Shown: piece after piece, positions 35,539 through 46,149 of the stretch
Position numbering within the stretch: the stretch's first letter is position 1
Layout of the letters: each line of letters begins with the position of its first letter
Origin: Fusarium oxysporum f. sp. lycopersici 4287
Taxonomy: Eukaryota; Ascomycota; Sordariomycetes; Hypocreales; Nectriaceae
Direction: 5' to 3'
DNA length: 64,000 bases
Assembly: GCF_000149955.1 (NCBI RefSeq)
Contig: NC_030986.1
Span: forward strand, 2,425,886 to 2,489,885
Program-made: the position numbers and the translations under genes
Notes under the pieces: model-generated
The model's database searches: none
Told to the model about the DNA's origin: nothing
The model's input: the letters and a program-made list of their open reading frames with translations, nothing else

Positions 35539-36417
35539 TGAATTTTATGGAAGTCTCGAGGGTTCAGGTGTTGTTCACAATTGACGAGGTCAATATCACA
35601 AGCATTTTCTGGCGTCGTGCGGAGAATGAATGCTTTGCATTCTCCCTTTCTTTTTGTACAATATGACTCGCTAGTTGGAAGTCGAATACTACCTATAAGT
35701 AGGTTGCAACAATCAGAAGGTGGCGCGCAGATCTGAGCGATGTGAAAGCCCCTCTCATCACCGTATCGACATGCAGATTCTCTTATTGGACAACGACAGC
35801 ACACACTCGGTAGTTGAATCTTTCCCGCCTGCGGCCCGCTCCACGGGGCTGAATCGGGCGATTTTCCGTTCCTGCTGTATCACCTCACTGCTTGCTTACG
35901 GGGGACAGCTGACCATCGGCTTACTATGCCTTTCCAGATGATGACAACCATTCAATTCGAGCTTACTATATGTCGAGGACTTCTGTACTGTACATAACCC
36001 CCGCTGCTACCTTGCAGGATACGCAAGTCGACCAATCTGGGCTGATGTCTGACTGTACATACATTACCAGTCATAGCTTGGACTAGTTTCACCACAAGTG
36101 CCTCGTTCTCGACAGGGACCTATCACGACACTTGTATCCTGCACAATGTCCTGCCAAGATGAGGGGTGATGGTATATCGAGCCTATATGGGTTCACCGAC
36201 CAAGACACAACAGGTTGTGGCTTCAGCTGGGCTCAGATACGGCAGCAAGCAGGGAGAATCTGACAGGTGGGTACGAGGCAGTGTGCGAGCAACCAGCCTG
36301 CCAGCCCAGCATTGCAATTATAAAAGACCCGTCAAGAGACTGCTACCTTGACCGCAATGATTTAGCCCAGGCTCGAGCATTTCGTACTATCCCTTCTCAG
36401 TAGCACCACTGATCAGC
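35539..36417. other. Intergenic region before DUF2235 gene
   Basis: 880 nt without a gene. It holds a small inverted repeat ACCTA-TAAG-TAGGT near 35691-35704. The region before 36418 contains no obvious promoter box other than AT-poor sequence. Confidence 0.4.
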
Positions 36418-38276
36418 ATGCCTTCTCAACCACAATCCAAACAAGTTTTCCTTCCGCTCGAGGATGGCTCGCACCACGAAGCAAAAGAAGATGCATTTGC
36501 AGCCCCCAAACGCATCATCATTTGCTGCGATGGTACTTGGCAGTCCTCGGTGTCAGGCCTGAAGAACATCCCGTCAAACGTTACAAGACTTGCTCGTTCA
36601 ATTGCTCGTAGCGGCAAGGACAAAGACGAGAAAGTATGGCAGCAAGTAGTTTACTACGATGCCGGCATTGGAACAGGAGACCTGGGTCAAGCAGAGGCCA
36701 ATCGGCAGGGAGGTGCTGGCATTGGCTTTGTGGGCAACGTTATTGAAGCCTACAACTTCATCGTCCTGAACTACAATATTGGTGACGAGATCTTTTGCTT
36801 TGGCTTCTCTCGAGGAGCTTATACCGCTCGTGCAGTCGCAGGTCTCGTCACTGATATTGGTATTGTCTGTCCCAAGGATCTGCAAGATTTCCCTGACCTT
36901 TACGCCCTGTACCAGAAGAATCCTGATGGTTTCCATTTCCGTAAGTCGCAAGCTTACATGGAATGGGTTAACGGTGTGCCATCCAAAAAGGAGGCTAATG
37001 GGGGATCACAAATTCAGTCTCAATGGGACAGTCCTCCTCATCATGATGCCCCTGAGTCGTCCAGATTCGTCAAGGTTGTTGGTGTTTTTGACACTGTTGG
37101 AAGCTTGGGTATCCCCGATTTACCCTGGACTCGTTTCAATCTCAAGTTCCTCGAGAAGGCCGTCGGGATCGCTGACCCTGGTTTTCACAACATTCATCTA
37201 AGTCCTTGTTAGTAACCCCTCTCGCAATTCATACGCTCAGAACTGACAACTTCGCAGACATTCAGCATGCTTACCATGCTTTGGCTCTGGATGAACATCG
37301 AGCACCCTTCTCGCCCAGCCTTTGGCACTTCCCAGCCAGCAAGGACCATAGCCCTCCCAAGCCTGCTAAGGATGTGGAGCAGCTTTGGTCCGACTGGGAG
37401 AAGATATACAAGAGCTCCAGCGCAACAAAAAAGCAGCTAGAAGATGCATGGGGTGCTGTAGTTGATGGCGAGATGTATGAACATCTGCGGGGCAATAAAT
37501 CAGAACTATTGCAAGTATGGTTCCCAGGCGTGCACATCAACATTGGTGGCGGGAATGATGACCTCCTTACTGAGAAGAAGAGCGATCTCGAGCGTAAGTT
37601 CTTGCATCTTTGAGCTGCTGGGTGTGCACTGACAAGCATAGAAATCGCACTGATCTCATTCGCCTGGATGTGTGAGCAAGTCGCTCCTTATTTGCAGTTC
37701 GTCGAAGACGGTAGCTTGGGCGACCTTGGCAAATCAGCAGTCCAAGACCGCTACAACCTCCTCAAGCCACTCCTAACTAATATTCAAAACGGAGATGAGA
37801 AGGACTACGGCCCTGGGCCATTGTCTAGCCGCATCGCAGCCTCCTTGGACCGCACAGGTATCAAGAAAGCAGACGTTCGTAAGATCCCAGAAGAGACAGT
37901 CAGCGGCTGGGCAACCGGGCCTATTGTCGACAGCTTCACCGGCGCCATGATCGCTGGAGGCTCCGTCGACAGAGTCCCTGGCAACTATACCAAGGACGAC
38001 AAGGGTCGCGAGATAGGTGATACATATGAGATGATCCATCCGTGCGTCAAGTATCGCATGAGCAAAGTTCCGAGCTACAAGCCCAAAGCCCTGCGTGGCT
38101 TCGAGAGGACTGCTGATGGAGGCAAGGGATATGTGTGGACAAAGGGCAATGTTAAGATCCCGGAATTTGTGATTAAGACGGGAGATGCTTTCTCGAGGCA
38201 TGTTGCGGAGCAGGATCGTAGTGCTGGCGGAAATGCTCGGGATTTCCTCAAGTCGATTGATGCGGTAGTTGTCTGA
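36418..38276 (+). CDS. DUF2235 domain alpha/beta-hydrolase-like protein
   Basis: Belongs to the DUF2235 family, whose relatives include Tle1-type phospholipase effectors in bacteria and many uncharacterised fungal proteins. Exons 36418-37207, 37258-37593 and 37642-38276 join to 586 aa; the first splice restores SPYIQHAYHALALDEHR and the second LEQIALISFAWM, both matching the usual family blocks. ICCDGTW (about residue 36) is the opening Asp-containing motif. The nucleophile elbow GFSRGAYTAR has Ser131. A VFDTVGSLGIP block contains Asp225, a candidate acid. HIDIGGG-type sequence appears as VHINIGGGNDD. No signal peptide or membrane helix is evident, suggesting a cytosolic location. The substrate is unknown; phospholipase activity is only an analogy. 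Confidence 0.87.
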
Positions 38277-38881
38277 GCTGTAGTTTGACTCCTTATATAT
38301 CAATTTGTTGACCAGGTCAGGCAAGTGATCTTTGTAACAATCATACGCAGTTCTAGCACACTATTACTCTATGGCACTTATCAATAATATCAATAGAGTG
38401 CATGGAGCATGTCCCTAGGAAATTCGCAATAGCACCCGTGACTCTCTGGCGTATCAGAGGCTTCCACATCACAAATGAAGCCAGCACCAAGTTCACAGGC
38501 AAACTCACAATACCAGAGCTCTACTCACCGAGATTGAAGCGAATCGATTTATTAGTCTTTTGTCATAAAACATCAGTAGTGCAAGAACAAAGTGTCCCAA
38601 GTTCTGCCCAGGTAAGGAATATGCCATCTTGATATCAAACCTGGAAAATTGCAAGGGAATCACTCTGCGTCCCCTGAATACAATATGCGGTGTCCCTTTT
38701 CCCCGCTATGCGCCTCAAATGCAAGATAGGTAATTCGTCATCCTCGAGAGTTTTATCTCCCACCTCCAAAGTCTCCCTGTCATTCTTGGTGTCAAAAATA
38801 GATACGTGATAACCAATCTGTAAAAATTACGCCGTTCTTGGACCGAAATTTCAAGTCAGATCTTGTTGCTAGGTAGGCCCT
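38277..38881. other. Convergent 3' region between DUF2235 gene and RPB4
   Basis: 605 nt between stop codons; no coding or structural signal recognised. Probably 3' UTRs. Confidence 0.45.
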
Positions 38882-39476
38882 TCACCGATTCTGGAGCTTA
38901 GAGATCTCATCGAGGAGATCCTGAAGGTCCTGATCCGAAATCTTGTCGGCCAATGAAGGGATGAGTGTCTTGGCCTCGTCGGCTCCTTCACAGCACAGAG
39001 AACCTAAAGGCAGCCTGTTAGTATTTTCAAGAAATGTATAATCTTTTAGTAAGCCTGGAAACCGTACCCAGCTGTGCGCGCTCAAACTTGGCGAGGTTCT
39101 TATGTGCGCTAAGAAGGCGTTCCACAGCCTCTACGTTCTCCTTTTGAGTGAACCGCGCAAAGTTATCGAGGTAGGTCAATGTCGAGTTCAGCATCCTAGC
39201 AAGAGTCAGCCCTACCGCCCGCGATCTAACGGCCACGGGGGTTATTTACTCGGTATTGTTGACGTTCCTACGATCGTTCTTTCGTTTCGCGTGGAGGGCA
39301 TTCAGAACCAGCGCAGCTTCGGAGAGCGTCAAGGTGTCGACATCTTGGAACTCGCCAAGGTTCAGAACTGCGGAAGCTTCCTCATTACCAGGAGCCGCGG
39401 GCTTGGGTCGAGAGGTGCGAGGGTGATTAACCTTCCTAGGCGCGGCAGCAGCTGGGATTTGTTGTTCATCCTCCAT
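38882..39476 (-). CDS. RPB4: RNA polymerase II subunit Rpb4
   Basis: Rpb4 forms the dissociable Rpb4/Rpb7 stalk of RNA polymerase II, with roles in initiation and in mRNA export and decay. Three exons (minus): 39250-39476, 39068-39195 and 38882-39003, joined in phase to 158 aa. The junctions give NNTE-MLNSTLTYLDNFARF and RAQLG-SLCCEGADEAKTLIPSL; the latter is the conserved C-terminal HRDC-like signature (LGTLCCETAEEAKTLIPSL type). The N-terminal half begins with Ala/Pro-rich sequence and the LNLGEFQDVDTLTLSEA block that contacts Rpb7. The protein ends at the family-typical LLDEISKLQNR. It is divergent from TRS23. Confidence 0.95.
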
Positions 39477-40142
39477 TGTGAGAGTAGTTGTATAGAATGC
39501 GCTGAAGCTGATTTTTCGATCGCGCAGTATTTGCGTATCTGCACTCTATGCGCGGACGTTGGAAGAAAGTTGGTGAGTGAGGGAGATTCGGATTCAGAGA
39601 AGTCGGGTGTGAATTATTGAAAGTTGAAAGACGAGCCTGGAAGAATCTAGAGATCGGAGGCTGAAAGGAAGAACAAGACAATGCAATGTACGTACCCCAG
39701 CTTAATTAGTGGGGCTGTCTTTTAGGCCAGGCACCTCCCTAAACAGAGGTACTTGCTTTCGGTGATGGAGTCGCGTGGCGGTCCCGCTGAGAGCAGCTTG
39801 TCCATCTGTCAACCTCTAAGAACGAACAACGAGATAGGAAGCTCGATGGGCCCGTATAATCGACGAAATTCATAAGCATAATCGCTATAGACTGTAAGGG
39901 TTTCCTGAACAACCGCGACTGACACTAACTCTCTCATTCACAGCTCATCTCTCCCTCATCTCTCCCTCATCTCTCCCTCATCTCTCCCTCATCTCTCCCT
40001 CATCTCTCCCTCATCTCTCCCTCATCTCTCACCCTTGTTCATGGTCTCCCATTTGATATAGATGGTTTAGTGAGCTTCAGGGCAAGCTAAACAGACTATT
40101 CATAGCCAGACAGAGACCGATCATACACGCACAAAAGGAATC
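39477..40142. promoter_or_regulatory. Divergent promoter region RPB4/TRS23
   Basis: 666 nt between the start codons. It contains the 11-bp tandem repeat at 39944-40031 and, just before it, a CACTAAC...TTCACAG sequence (about 39921-39943) that looks like the branch point and acceptor of a 5' UTR intron of TRS23. Confidence 0.5.
39944..40031 (+). repeat. Tandem repeat, 8 copies of an 11-bp unit
   Basis: Unit CTCATCTCTCC, seven perfect copies plus an eighth (40021-40031) that differs only in its last base. It lies 112-199 nt before the TRS23 start codon, on the pyrimidine-rich strand. Such a minisatellite can vary in copy number between strains. Confidence 0.95.
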
Positions 40143-40717
40143 ATGTGAGGCCGAACACTAAACTATGATGAAGATATGTGCTAATGAGTCAGGACCGTCT
40201 TTGCTCTCATCGTCATCAACAAGGCCGGAGGTTTAGTTTACAACAAAAACTTCCACGAAGGCCTTCAACAAATCAGCACAAATGATTATCTAGTTCTCGC
40301 AGGAACATTTCACGGGTAGGTACCCCTTCAGTCTTCAAAAGCTGCCCAAATCTCTTCGCGGGCATGTCAGAACTCACATCAATCTCCAGTGTTCACGCCA
40401 TTACATCTCGTCTCAATCCTGTCAAGAACCTACCAGGCGCAACACCGCCAGGAAACAGACCTGAGCCATCATCAGGCTTAGAGGTTCTTGAGACGGAAAA
40501 CTTCCGCATGCAGTGCTTCAACACAATGACAGGGACAAAGTTCCTACTCTTCACCGATACAACACAAGCAAATGTCGATGTCACTATCCGCAGGATCTAT
40601 GACCTCTATGCAGACTACGTCATGAAGAACCCATTCTATTCTCTTGAAATGCCTATTCGGTGTGATATTTTTGACCGGAAACTACTTTCGTACATCCGGG
40701 AGATCAATAATCGATAG
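40143..40717 (+). CDS. TRS23: TRAPP complex core subunit Trs23 (TRAPPC4/sybindin)
   Basis: Core subunit of the TRAPP tethering/Rab-GEF complexes for Ypt1 in ER-Golgi transport. Three coding exons: 40143-40144 (AT), 40193-40315 and 40390-40717, which join to 150 aa. The start codon is split by intron 1 (AT/G; intron 40145-40192 with donor GTGAGG, branch GCTAAT and acceptor GTCAG). The resulting MTVFALIVINKAGGLVYNKNF is the exact kind of N-terminus expected for sybindin, and no other ATG reaches it. The second junction gives AGTFHG-VHAITSRLNP, another family signature. The remainder holds KFLLFTDTTQANVDVTIRRIYDLYADYVMKNPFY, the conserved longin-core end. It is divergent from RPB4. Confidence 0.93.
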
Positions 40718-40855
40718 ACGGGTATTGGATAGATTTGCGGAGTAATCGGAATCAGCATGTATCGTAATGGCTTTAATCTTCTTGTCGTCTAAACCCCCCT
40801 AGCCTGTGTCTATTATACATTTGCTGCAATGTTGACAGAGCTGGACCGTAATCTA

Positions 40856-41779
40856 CTATGAAGTGTCCATCTTGTCTCCGTCGCCTTTCTTTCCGCCCTT
40901 ATCTTGGTCCTTGCTGCTCGATCCCTGGTTCTCATCTTCCTCCTTGACGTCGCCCAGTGAAGCCTTCTTTGCAGCTTCTTCCTCCTCACGAGCTGCCTTC
41001 TCCTGTCGAGCCTTTTCTTCTTCCATACTCATGCGTAGTGCAAGTGCGAGCTCGGGTTCCATTGCAGGGTCGAAACCGAACTCGAATTCATCATTGCTAC
41101 CGCCTGCGCCTCCAGCTCCGCCAGATCCGCCTGCGTTCTCTCCGAGGAGGATGGGGGTCGAAATGAGTTGGTCGCTAAGAAGCTTGCTGCTAGGAGGAAT
41201 GACGACCAAGTGGCAGCCTTCGTTGGTCTTGACGGTGTCAATAAAGAGTTGCAGCTTGTTCTTAGTGCTGTCGTCATCGAGATCGCCGAACAGGACAAAG
41301 TCGACAGAAATATTGGCTTTCTTCATCTTCTTTGCGAGCGTGGTAAGCTCTTTCTCTGATTCCTCAACGGGGGAGCAGACAAAGACTATTATTCGTTGAC
41401 GCTGGGATCGGTTCTGGCGATGCTTCAAGGCAAGCTAAAGAGAGGTCAGTACATGACACCGCTATATTCAGTCGTTTTCAAGACTTACGGTAGCTACCTG
41501 GATACCCGTCTTCAGATGGGATGAGCCCCCAATCTTCTTCTTCGTCCTGTGAAGGCCCTCGAGGATCTTGCCCTGCTCAGTGGTGAGAGTCACCAGCACT
41601 TCAGGTCCTTTGCCTCCCATGCTCATCAACCCAACGGATGATTCAGGGTTTCCTTGTGTGATGGTCTGAAAGGTGATGTTGACAGCGTCGACTTGCGATT
41701 CGAATCGAGTAGGTTGATAGTCGCCATTTCTGCTGCTCTCGCTGTTGTCTACGACAACCATAACCGCCTCAAGAACCAT
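40856..41779 (-). CDS. RPN10: 26S proteasome ubiquitin receptor Rpn10 (PSMD4/S5a)
   Basis: Ubiquitin-chain receptor of the 19S regulatory particle, at the base-lid hinge. Exons 41489-41779 and 40856-41434 (minus) join in phase (QVAT-LALKHRQNR) to 289 aa. The N-terminal VWA domain begins MVLEAVMVVVDNSESSRNGDY, identical in layout to the family, with CSPVEESEKEL and VDFVLFGDLDDD further on. A Gly-rich linker follows (GGSGGAGGAGG). One ubiquitin-interacting motif is visible, EPELALALRMSMEEE (about residues 225-240). The C-terminus is Lys/Glu/Asp-rich and ends KMDTS. Only one UIM is seen, as in yeast rather than the two of animals. It is divergent from NBL1. Confidence 0.96.
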
Positions 41780-42208
41780 ATTGGGTGTTGTTGTTGTTGT
41801 TCAACAGCTGTGCAAATATCGTATGCAGCTATAGGAGTTTGTGGCAAGTGTGTACGTGGAGAAAGTGTTTGATATTGGTGTTGAGCTTGGTTGATGGTGA
41901 GAAGGTCAAGCTCCCAGTGTCGTAACGCAGTTCAGCCTGGCGGAGTGTAGCTCGATGATGCGAAGTAGTGCTACTTGGTTACTGCGGGGATCACTGCGCA
42001 CGAACGTGTACCTATACCCTCTTTCCACCGCTACCAATTGCTTGCGCCAGAGCAGCTAGTTGGCTTACCTAATGATAGAGACCCACAAACTTTGTTTACT
42101 TCCCGCCAGCTCCACCTCTAACCAACGCGCTTGGGGTAGACCACTACAACTTCAGATACATTTCCAGCAATTTTTAGCACTTGTCTATAAACACATTCAG
42201 CGCTGACA
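41780..42208. promoter_or_regulatory. Divergent promoter region RPN10/NBL1
   Basis: 429 nt shared between two start codons. It has (GTT)n-like sequence next to RPN10 and no recognised proteasome-associated control element (GGTGGCAAA) that I could find by eye. Confidence 0.4.
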
Positions 42209-43390
42209 ATGACGATGGCTCCAGTAAATTCAAAAAAGCAGCTTGCTGAGTCCCCTCTCAAGAAGACCATGGTTAAACATGTTCCTCTGCACAGTGGAAG
42301 CCCTTCGGCGCAACCACGAAGCCCCATCAGAAAGCGAACGCCTGGTGCTATCACGATGCAACAAAAACAGGCTATGATCGATAACATGCAGCTCGAGAGT
42401 ATGTGGTTGTTGATCTGTCACGAAGTACACCGCTGACGATCTCGTAGTTACAGAACGCGCTCGTCGATTAAGAGCCCAATATAATTACATGGCAACCACA
42501 GTTCGCTCCCGTATCGAAATGCGACTCAACCGCGTCCCCATGTCAATGAGAAACATCAAGATGGGAGACTTGCTACAGAAATTCATGGATCAGGAGCAAC
42601 AACGAGCCGCGAAATCGGCCGCTATACGAAAACAAACAGCAACATGGGCAGCAAGCCCACCAAAGCAGATTCAATCGGCCGCAAATAATTTGAAGCCCGC
42701 GCCACGCACAAAGAAGCGCATGAGGTATGCGTAATATGAAACCTTGAATTCGTAAACTAATAAGGATCCAGTGATGCAATCTCAGGAGACAAAGAAAACG
42801 AGGTCGAGCATACCGAGACTGCTAAGAAGAGGGCTCGAGCTGCAACAACCACGGACGTGTCACATGCCCGATCAGGACAAATTTTGTCGCCAACATCCTC
42901 CAACTCGCGAATGGCAAATCGGCCTCCATCGCCTACTAAGTCTGGTATTGCACGACCAGCTTCACCACTGAAGCGTCCGGCTACAGCTTCTGGTATGCTG
43001 TCGAGCATGGTGGAGAAGGCAAAGGCGACGCGAGCTGGCGCTGGCGCTGGACGCAAGATGACGACAAACTCTACCGCAAGCTCAATGTCGACCAACAGCA
43101 CTGCTGCCACCAGAAATAAGAAAGCAGTACCAGCAACAAGTACTACTTCAAGAGCGCCTACTTCTCGACCAGGTACACGAACAACGCGTAGATCTATTGC
43201 CAACAGTGAGTCCAGTGAGTCGAGCAATGGAACCGTGATAAGGAAGGGGCCCGCAGCCAAGAGTGCTCCGGTCAAAAGGGGGACAGCATCGCGTAAGGGG
43301 ACGACAGGGGCAGTTCGCAAAACCACAGCGAAGAGCAACCCTTCAACTGCAAGCACAGGTACAGGACGAACTTTGCGAAAACGAGCATAG
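42209..43390 (+). CDS. NBL1: Borealin-like chromosomal passenger protein (Nbl1/Borealin N-terminal domain)
   Basis: Member of the Nbl1/borealin family, the small subunit of the chromosomal passenger complex with Aurora/Ipl1, INCENP/Sli15 and survivin/Bir1. Exons 42209-42398, 42448-42724 and 42772-43390 join to 361 aa. The first intron cuts MQLE-ITERARRLRAQYN, inside the helical Nbl1 domain, which spans about residues 50-105 (KQAMIDNMQLEITERARRL..., TTVRSRIEMRLNRVPMSMRNIKMGDLL). The second intron has a CTAAT branch and acceptor CCAG at 42771. The rest (about residues 130-361) is basic, Ser/Thr/Pro/Ala-rich and disordered, so it is much longer than yeast Nbl1 (73 aa). A second in-frame ATG at 42215 is possible. 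The domain call is good, the exact orthology moderately so. Confidence 0.83.
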
Positions 43391-43634
43391 AACGAATATT
43401 GATAAAAGATGACACTGGGTCGTAATTGGTATATTGTTTGTCTCGATACATATTACAGGATCATGGGATAGGAGTTCAGGATCGAAGCGCATGGAGGTGC
43501 ACTGGAATGCTCCATGTTACTTTATGATATTCTTTTGAAACTGTATATGCCCATGAGAAACACAGGAGCGCGAGTGTTTCCAAAAATACACTCTGGAATT
43601 TTCAATCACGAATGCCTTTTGGTATCTCCCAAAC

Positions 43635-44468
43635 TTATGAACCGCCCTTCTTCTTCTTCTTGTCTTCAACAAGTTCAATATGATCCTCGGGGATCTGCTT
43701 GTACTTCTCAAGCAGGAACTCTTCCAACTCAACGCTAACATCACCCTGCACAACAATTTCTTCTCCGCCACCGGGGAGCTTAGTCACTGAAGAGCCTGTA
43801 GCAAACTTCTTGCCAAGATCTTTGGCGACCTATGGTATGTTCAGTATGGGGTGATCATCTGCTCAGCTAGGAAACACACCTTCTTGAGTTCCAAGTCAAA
43901 TGATTCGAGTCCTATCACGGCCGTGACAAACTTCTTCTTGTTTCGCTCAATGCGCTTGATAGTGACAACACTCTTGGCTAACAGATCGGCGTGTTTTGCC
44001 TCAGCGGCTTCAGCCTTAGCGGTCTTCTTCTGTGCGTCCTTTGCGGCTCGTTTCTGGGCCTCGACGGATAGTGATGCGGTAGCAGCCTCGAGGGCCTCTA
44101 TACGGCTCAGTGTCAACGCGTATCCACGTCTGGGGTATTTTGGACTTCGTACCTGCGGACCAGATCCTGTTGTAAAGCTCTGGTTCGTTCTTTTCTAGCC
44201 ATTCCTGGCACTTCTTAACGGTTCCGCCATACTCGCAGTACTACTTGGCCGATTAATCAGTTTATGGAACTCTCTCGACGATGCGTAGATTCGTAAAGGA
44301 AGATTCTTACCTCGGGGGGTAGAGTGCAAACTGTGAGCAATGTTGTGTCAGCCATCGGTTCTTGCTCTGCATCATAATCAACCAAAAGTCGTTATAAAAG
44401 AACATACCGCCACAATACTTGACAATACGACCCTGGGGCTCGCCCTCAGGTTGCTCAACGTCAGCCAT
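43635..44468 (-). CDS. TMA22: Density-regulated protein homologue Tma22 (DENR)
   Basis: Partner of Tma20/MCT-1 in recycling 40S subunits and in re-initiation. Five exons (minus): 44408-44468, 44311-44330, 44153-44240, 43880-44097 and 43635-43829, giving 193 aa. Exon 2 is only 20 nt. The spliced N-terminus [42 protein letters not shown] has the four-Cys pattern (CxxC...C...C) of DENR. A coiled-coil Ala/Lys-rich linker follows, and the C-terminal SUI1 domain holds TIKRIERNKKKFVTAVIGLESFDLELKKVAKDLGKKFATGSSV. It ends IPEDHIELVEDKKKKKGGS. No single open frame covers the gene; only splicing gives the protein. All junctions are in phase. Confidence 0.93.
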
Positions 44469-44639
44469 AGAGATCTCAAACTGTATGCTATAATAGTAAG
44501 TGTATACAAAGAGCTTGAAGCAAAAAAGAAAGGTTATGGTTGTATGGAAGCGATACGCGTTTCTCTGCTCGTGCTAGATTGATCTTGCTTAACCTATGGC
44601 GGGGTAAATTTCATGGAGGGGCACTTGGGCCTTGTCCCA

Positions 44640-44695
44640 AGGTGAGCCAAGGTGAGCCGGCCGAGGTGAGTAAGGTGAGTGAGGTAAGGCCAAGT
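44640..44695 (+). repeat. Degenerate GGTGAG direct repeats
   Basis: Four GGTGAG units spaced at about 10-17 nt (AAGGTGAGCC twice, then GAGGTGAGTAAGGTGAGTGAGG, ending GGTAAGG). About 170 nt upstream of TMA22, on the opposite strand to its coding direction. Confidence 0.7.
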
Positions 44696-45902
44696 ACAGG
44701 ACCTGGTTCACATAACCTATCTTCAGCGGGGCATGGTTGGGGCCTGAGGCAGCACATGCAATCTTGAAGGTCTACCTAGATCCACAAGTAAACCACAATA
44801 CAAGACTCATCCATGCAACGCGATGTAACAAACGAGTACTACGCGTTGGTGATAATGTCGATAGGGTTGCATCGAAACTATATGCGCGCTTGCTACCGAC
44901 GGCATCTCGGCCCCCACAACCAAGAGGGAACGGATGCTTACCGAACCAACATCATGAGCTTCCTGGAGATCGTCGTGAAGTCGACCATGACGTACGTCAC
45001 TTGTATCATCCCCATAAGTTACTTGTTCCATATTTTGAGGGCTTTTGGGTCGCAAAATATCAAACAATCACCTCATATCTCGGCGGTTGCCTCATCTCGC
45101 AACGTTTGATCGATCAAACCATGGCCTGCCAAGCTGGCCATCCTCATTTCATCTTGAACTATCTACGGCCAGTGATCTGTCCAAACGAGGCTACACTCAT
45201 TCAATGACATCCGAGTTGTTCGGAAATCGCTCCTTTCGGCCAGCTCTGTTGCATGACTTGTATCAATCGAGCGACCTCATGGCCTCTTTGTTCATGCGCT
45301 CGGGCAGTGCTATCACAAAATGTTTCTGCATTCAAGCAACCCGAGAGACGCAGGCCAAGAGGTAGTTAGCCGCCGAAGAAACAACTTTACGGCTAATTGG
45401 CCCTACAGCGGTAATAATGGACCAATAGTCTCTCACGCCTGTAACTGTCATCACAACTTTCGCGCGCGCAACAGGTTCTACCCCTGTTAATCGCTGTCAG
45501 CCAAAAATAGAAATCCACGATTATGCTTCCTATTGGCTATTTGGATATATTAGTTGTTCGATAGCGGGGATCAACCGACCTAGTGGCCGGGAATGGATGC
45601 TACCTTGATGCAACCTCTTCTCGTCTTGTCTACCGCCAACAAACTTCACATAGCTCTCGCAGCCTTGTGTGCCAGTCAGGTTCTTCAGCAGGATATTGGC
45701 GCTCTCAGGCCCCGCCTCCACCACGCTTCATGAGCGGCACGCTACCATGTCTGTCGACGTATCGGCCCACCTAGACGTGGAGTTGGGATGTGCTACTGCA
45801 AGTGCGTGCCGCCCAACTCATTCTAAGCCCACACTTCGGATAGCCGCTCCAGCGAGCATTGGTGATTCTGGACCAGTCCTCGGGCTTTAAGACTATGACA
45901 GT

Positions 45903-45921
45903 CCCCCGGCCAGGAGTCTGG
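45903..45921 (+). repeat. Direct repeat copy 1
   Basis: CCCCCGGCCAGGAGTCTGG; 17 of 19 positions match the copy at 46103-46121. Confidence 0.85.
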
Positions 45922-46102
45922 CCCCCTTCTTCCGCATTCTCTTCTTTCCGTCTTCAGCCTTCCGTGCTGTGTCACTTCGCAGATCTGCATAGAGGCTTCG
46001 TTGATCGAGGCATCCTGTCGTTTTCACACACTTAATACTGACGCCGGCCGTCGACCAAATCTTACTATAACGACTAATACATAGCCTTCTTGTTGCGTTG
46101 AG

Positions 46103-46121
46103 CCCCCGGGCAGGAGTCAGG
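46103..46121 (+). repeat. Direct repeat copy 2
   Basis: CCCCCGGGCAGGAGTCAGG, 29-47 nt before the ATG at 46150, so likely in the 5' UTR or core promoter of the methyltransferase gene. It is 200 bp from its partner, counted start to start. Confidence 0.85.
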
Positions 46122-46149
46122 TATCGGGAATAACTGACAGATACGCAAC

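Larger units (their letters stand above)
44469..46149. other. Intergenic region TMA22/methyltransferase gene with small repeats
   Basis: 1.68 kb between divergent starts. A cluster of GGTGAG units (44640-44695) is near TMA22. The 19-bp direct repeat (45903-45921 and 46103-46121) lies before the methyltransferase gene. The 156-aa open frame at 44737-45207 has no recognisable domain or codon bias, so it is not called as a gene. Confidence 0.5.

Noticed and set aside
44737..45207. A 156-codon frame in the gap after TMA22
   Set aside because: No domain, no codon bias and no splice-supported extension. Left unannotated.
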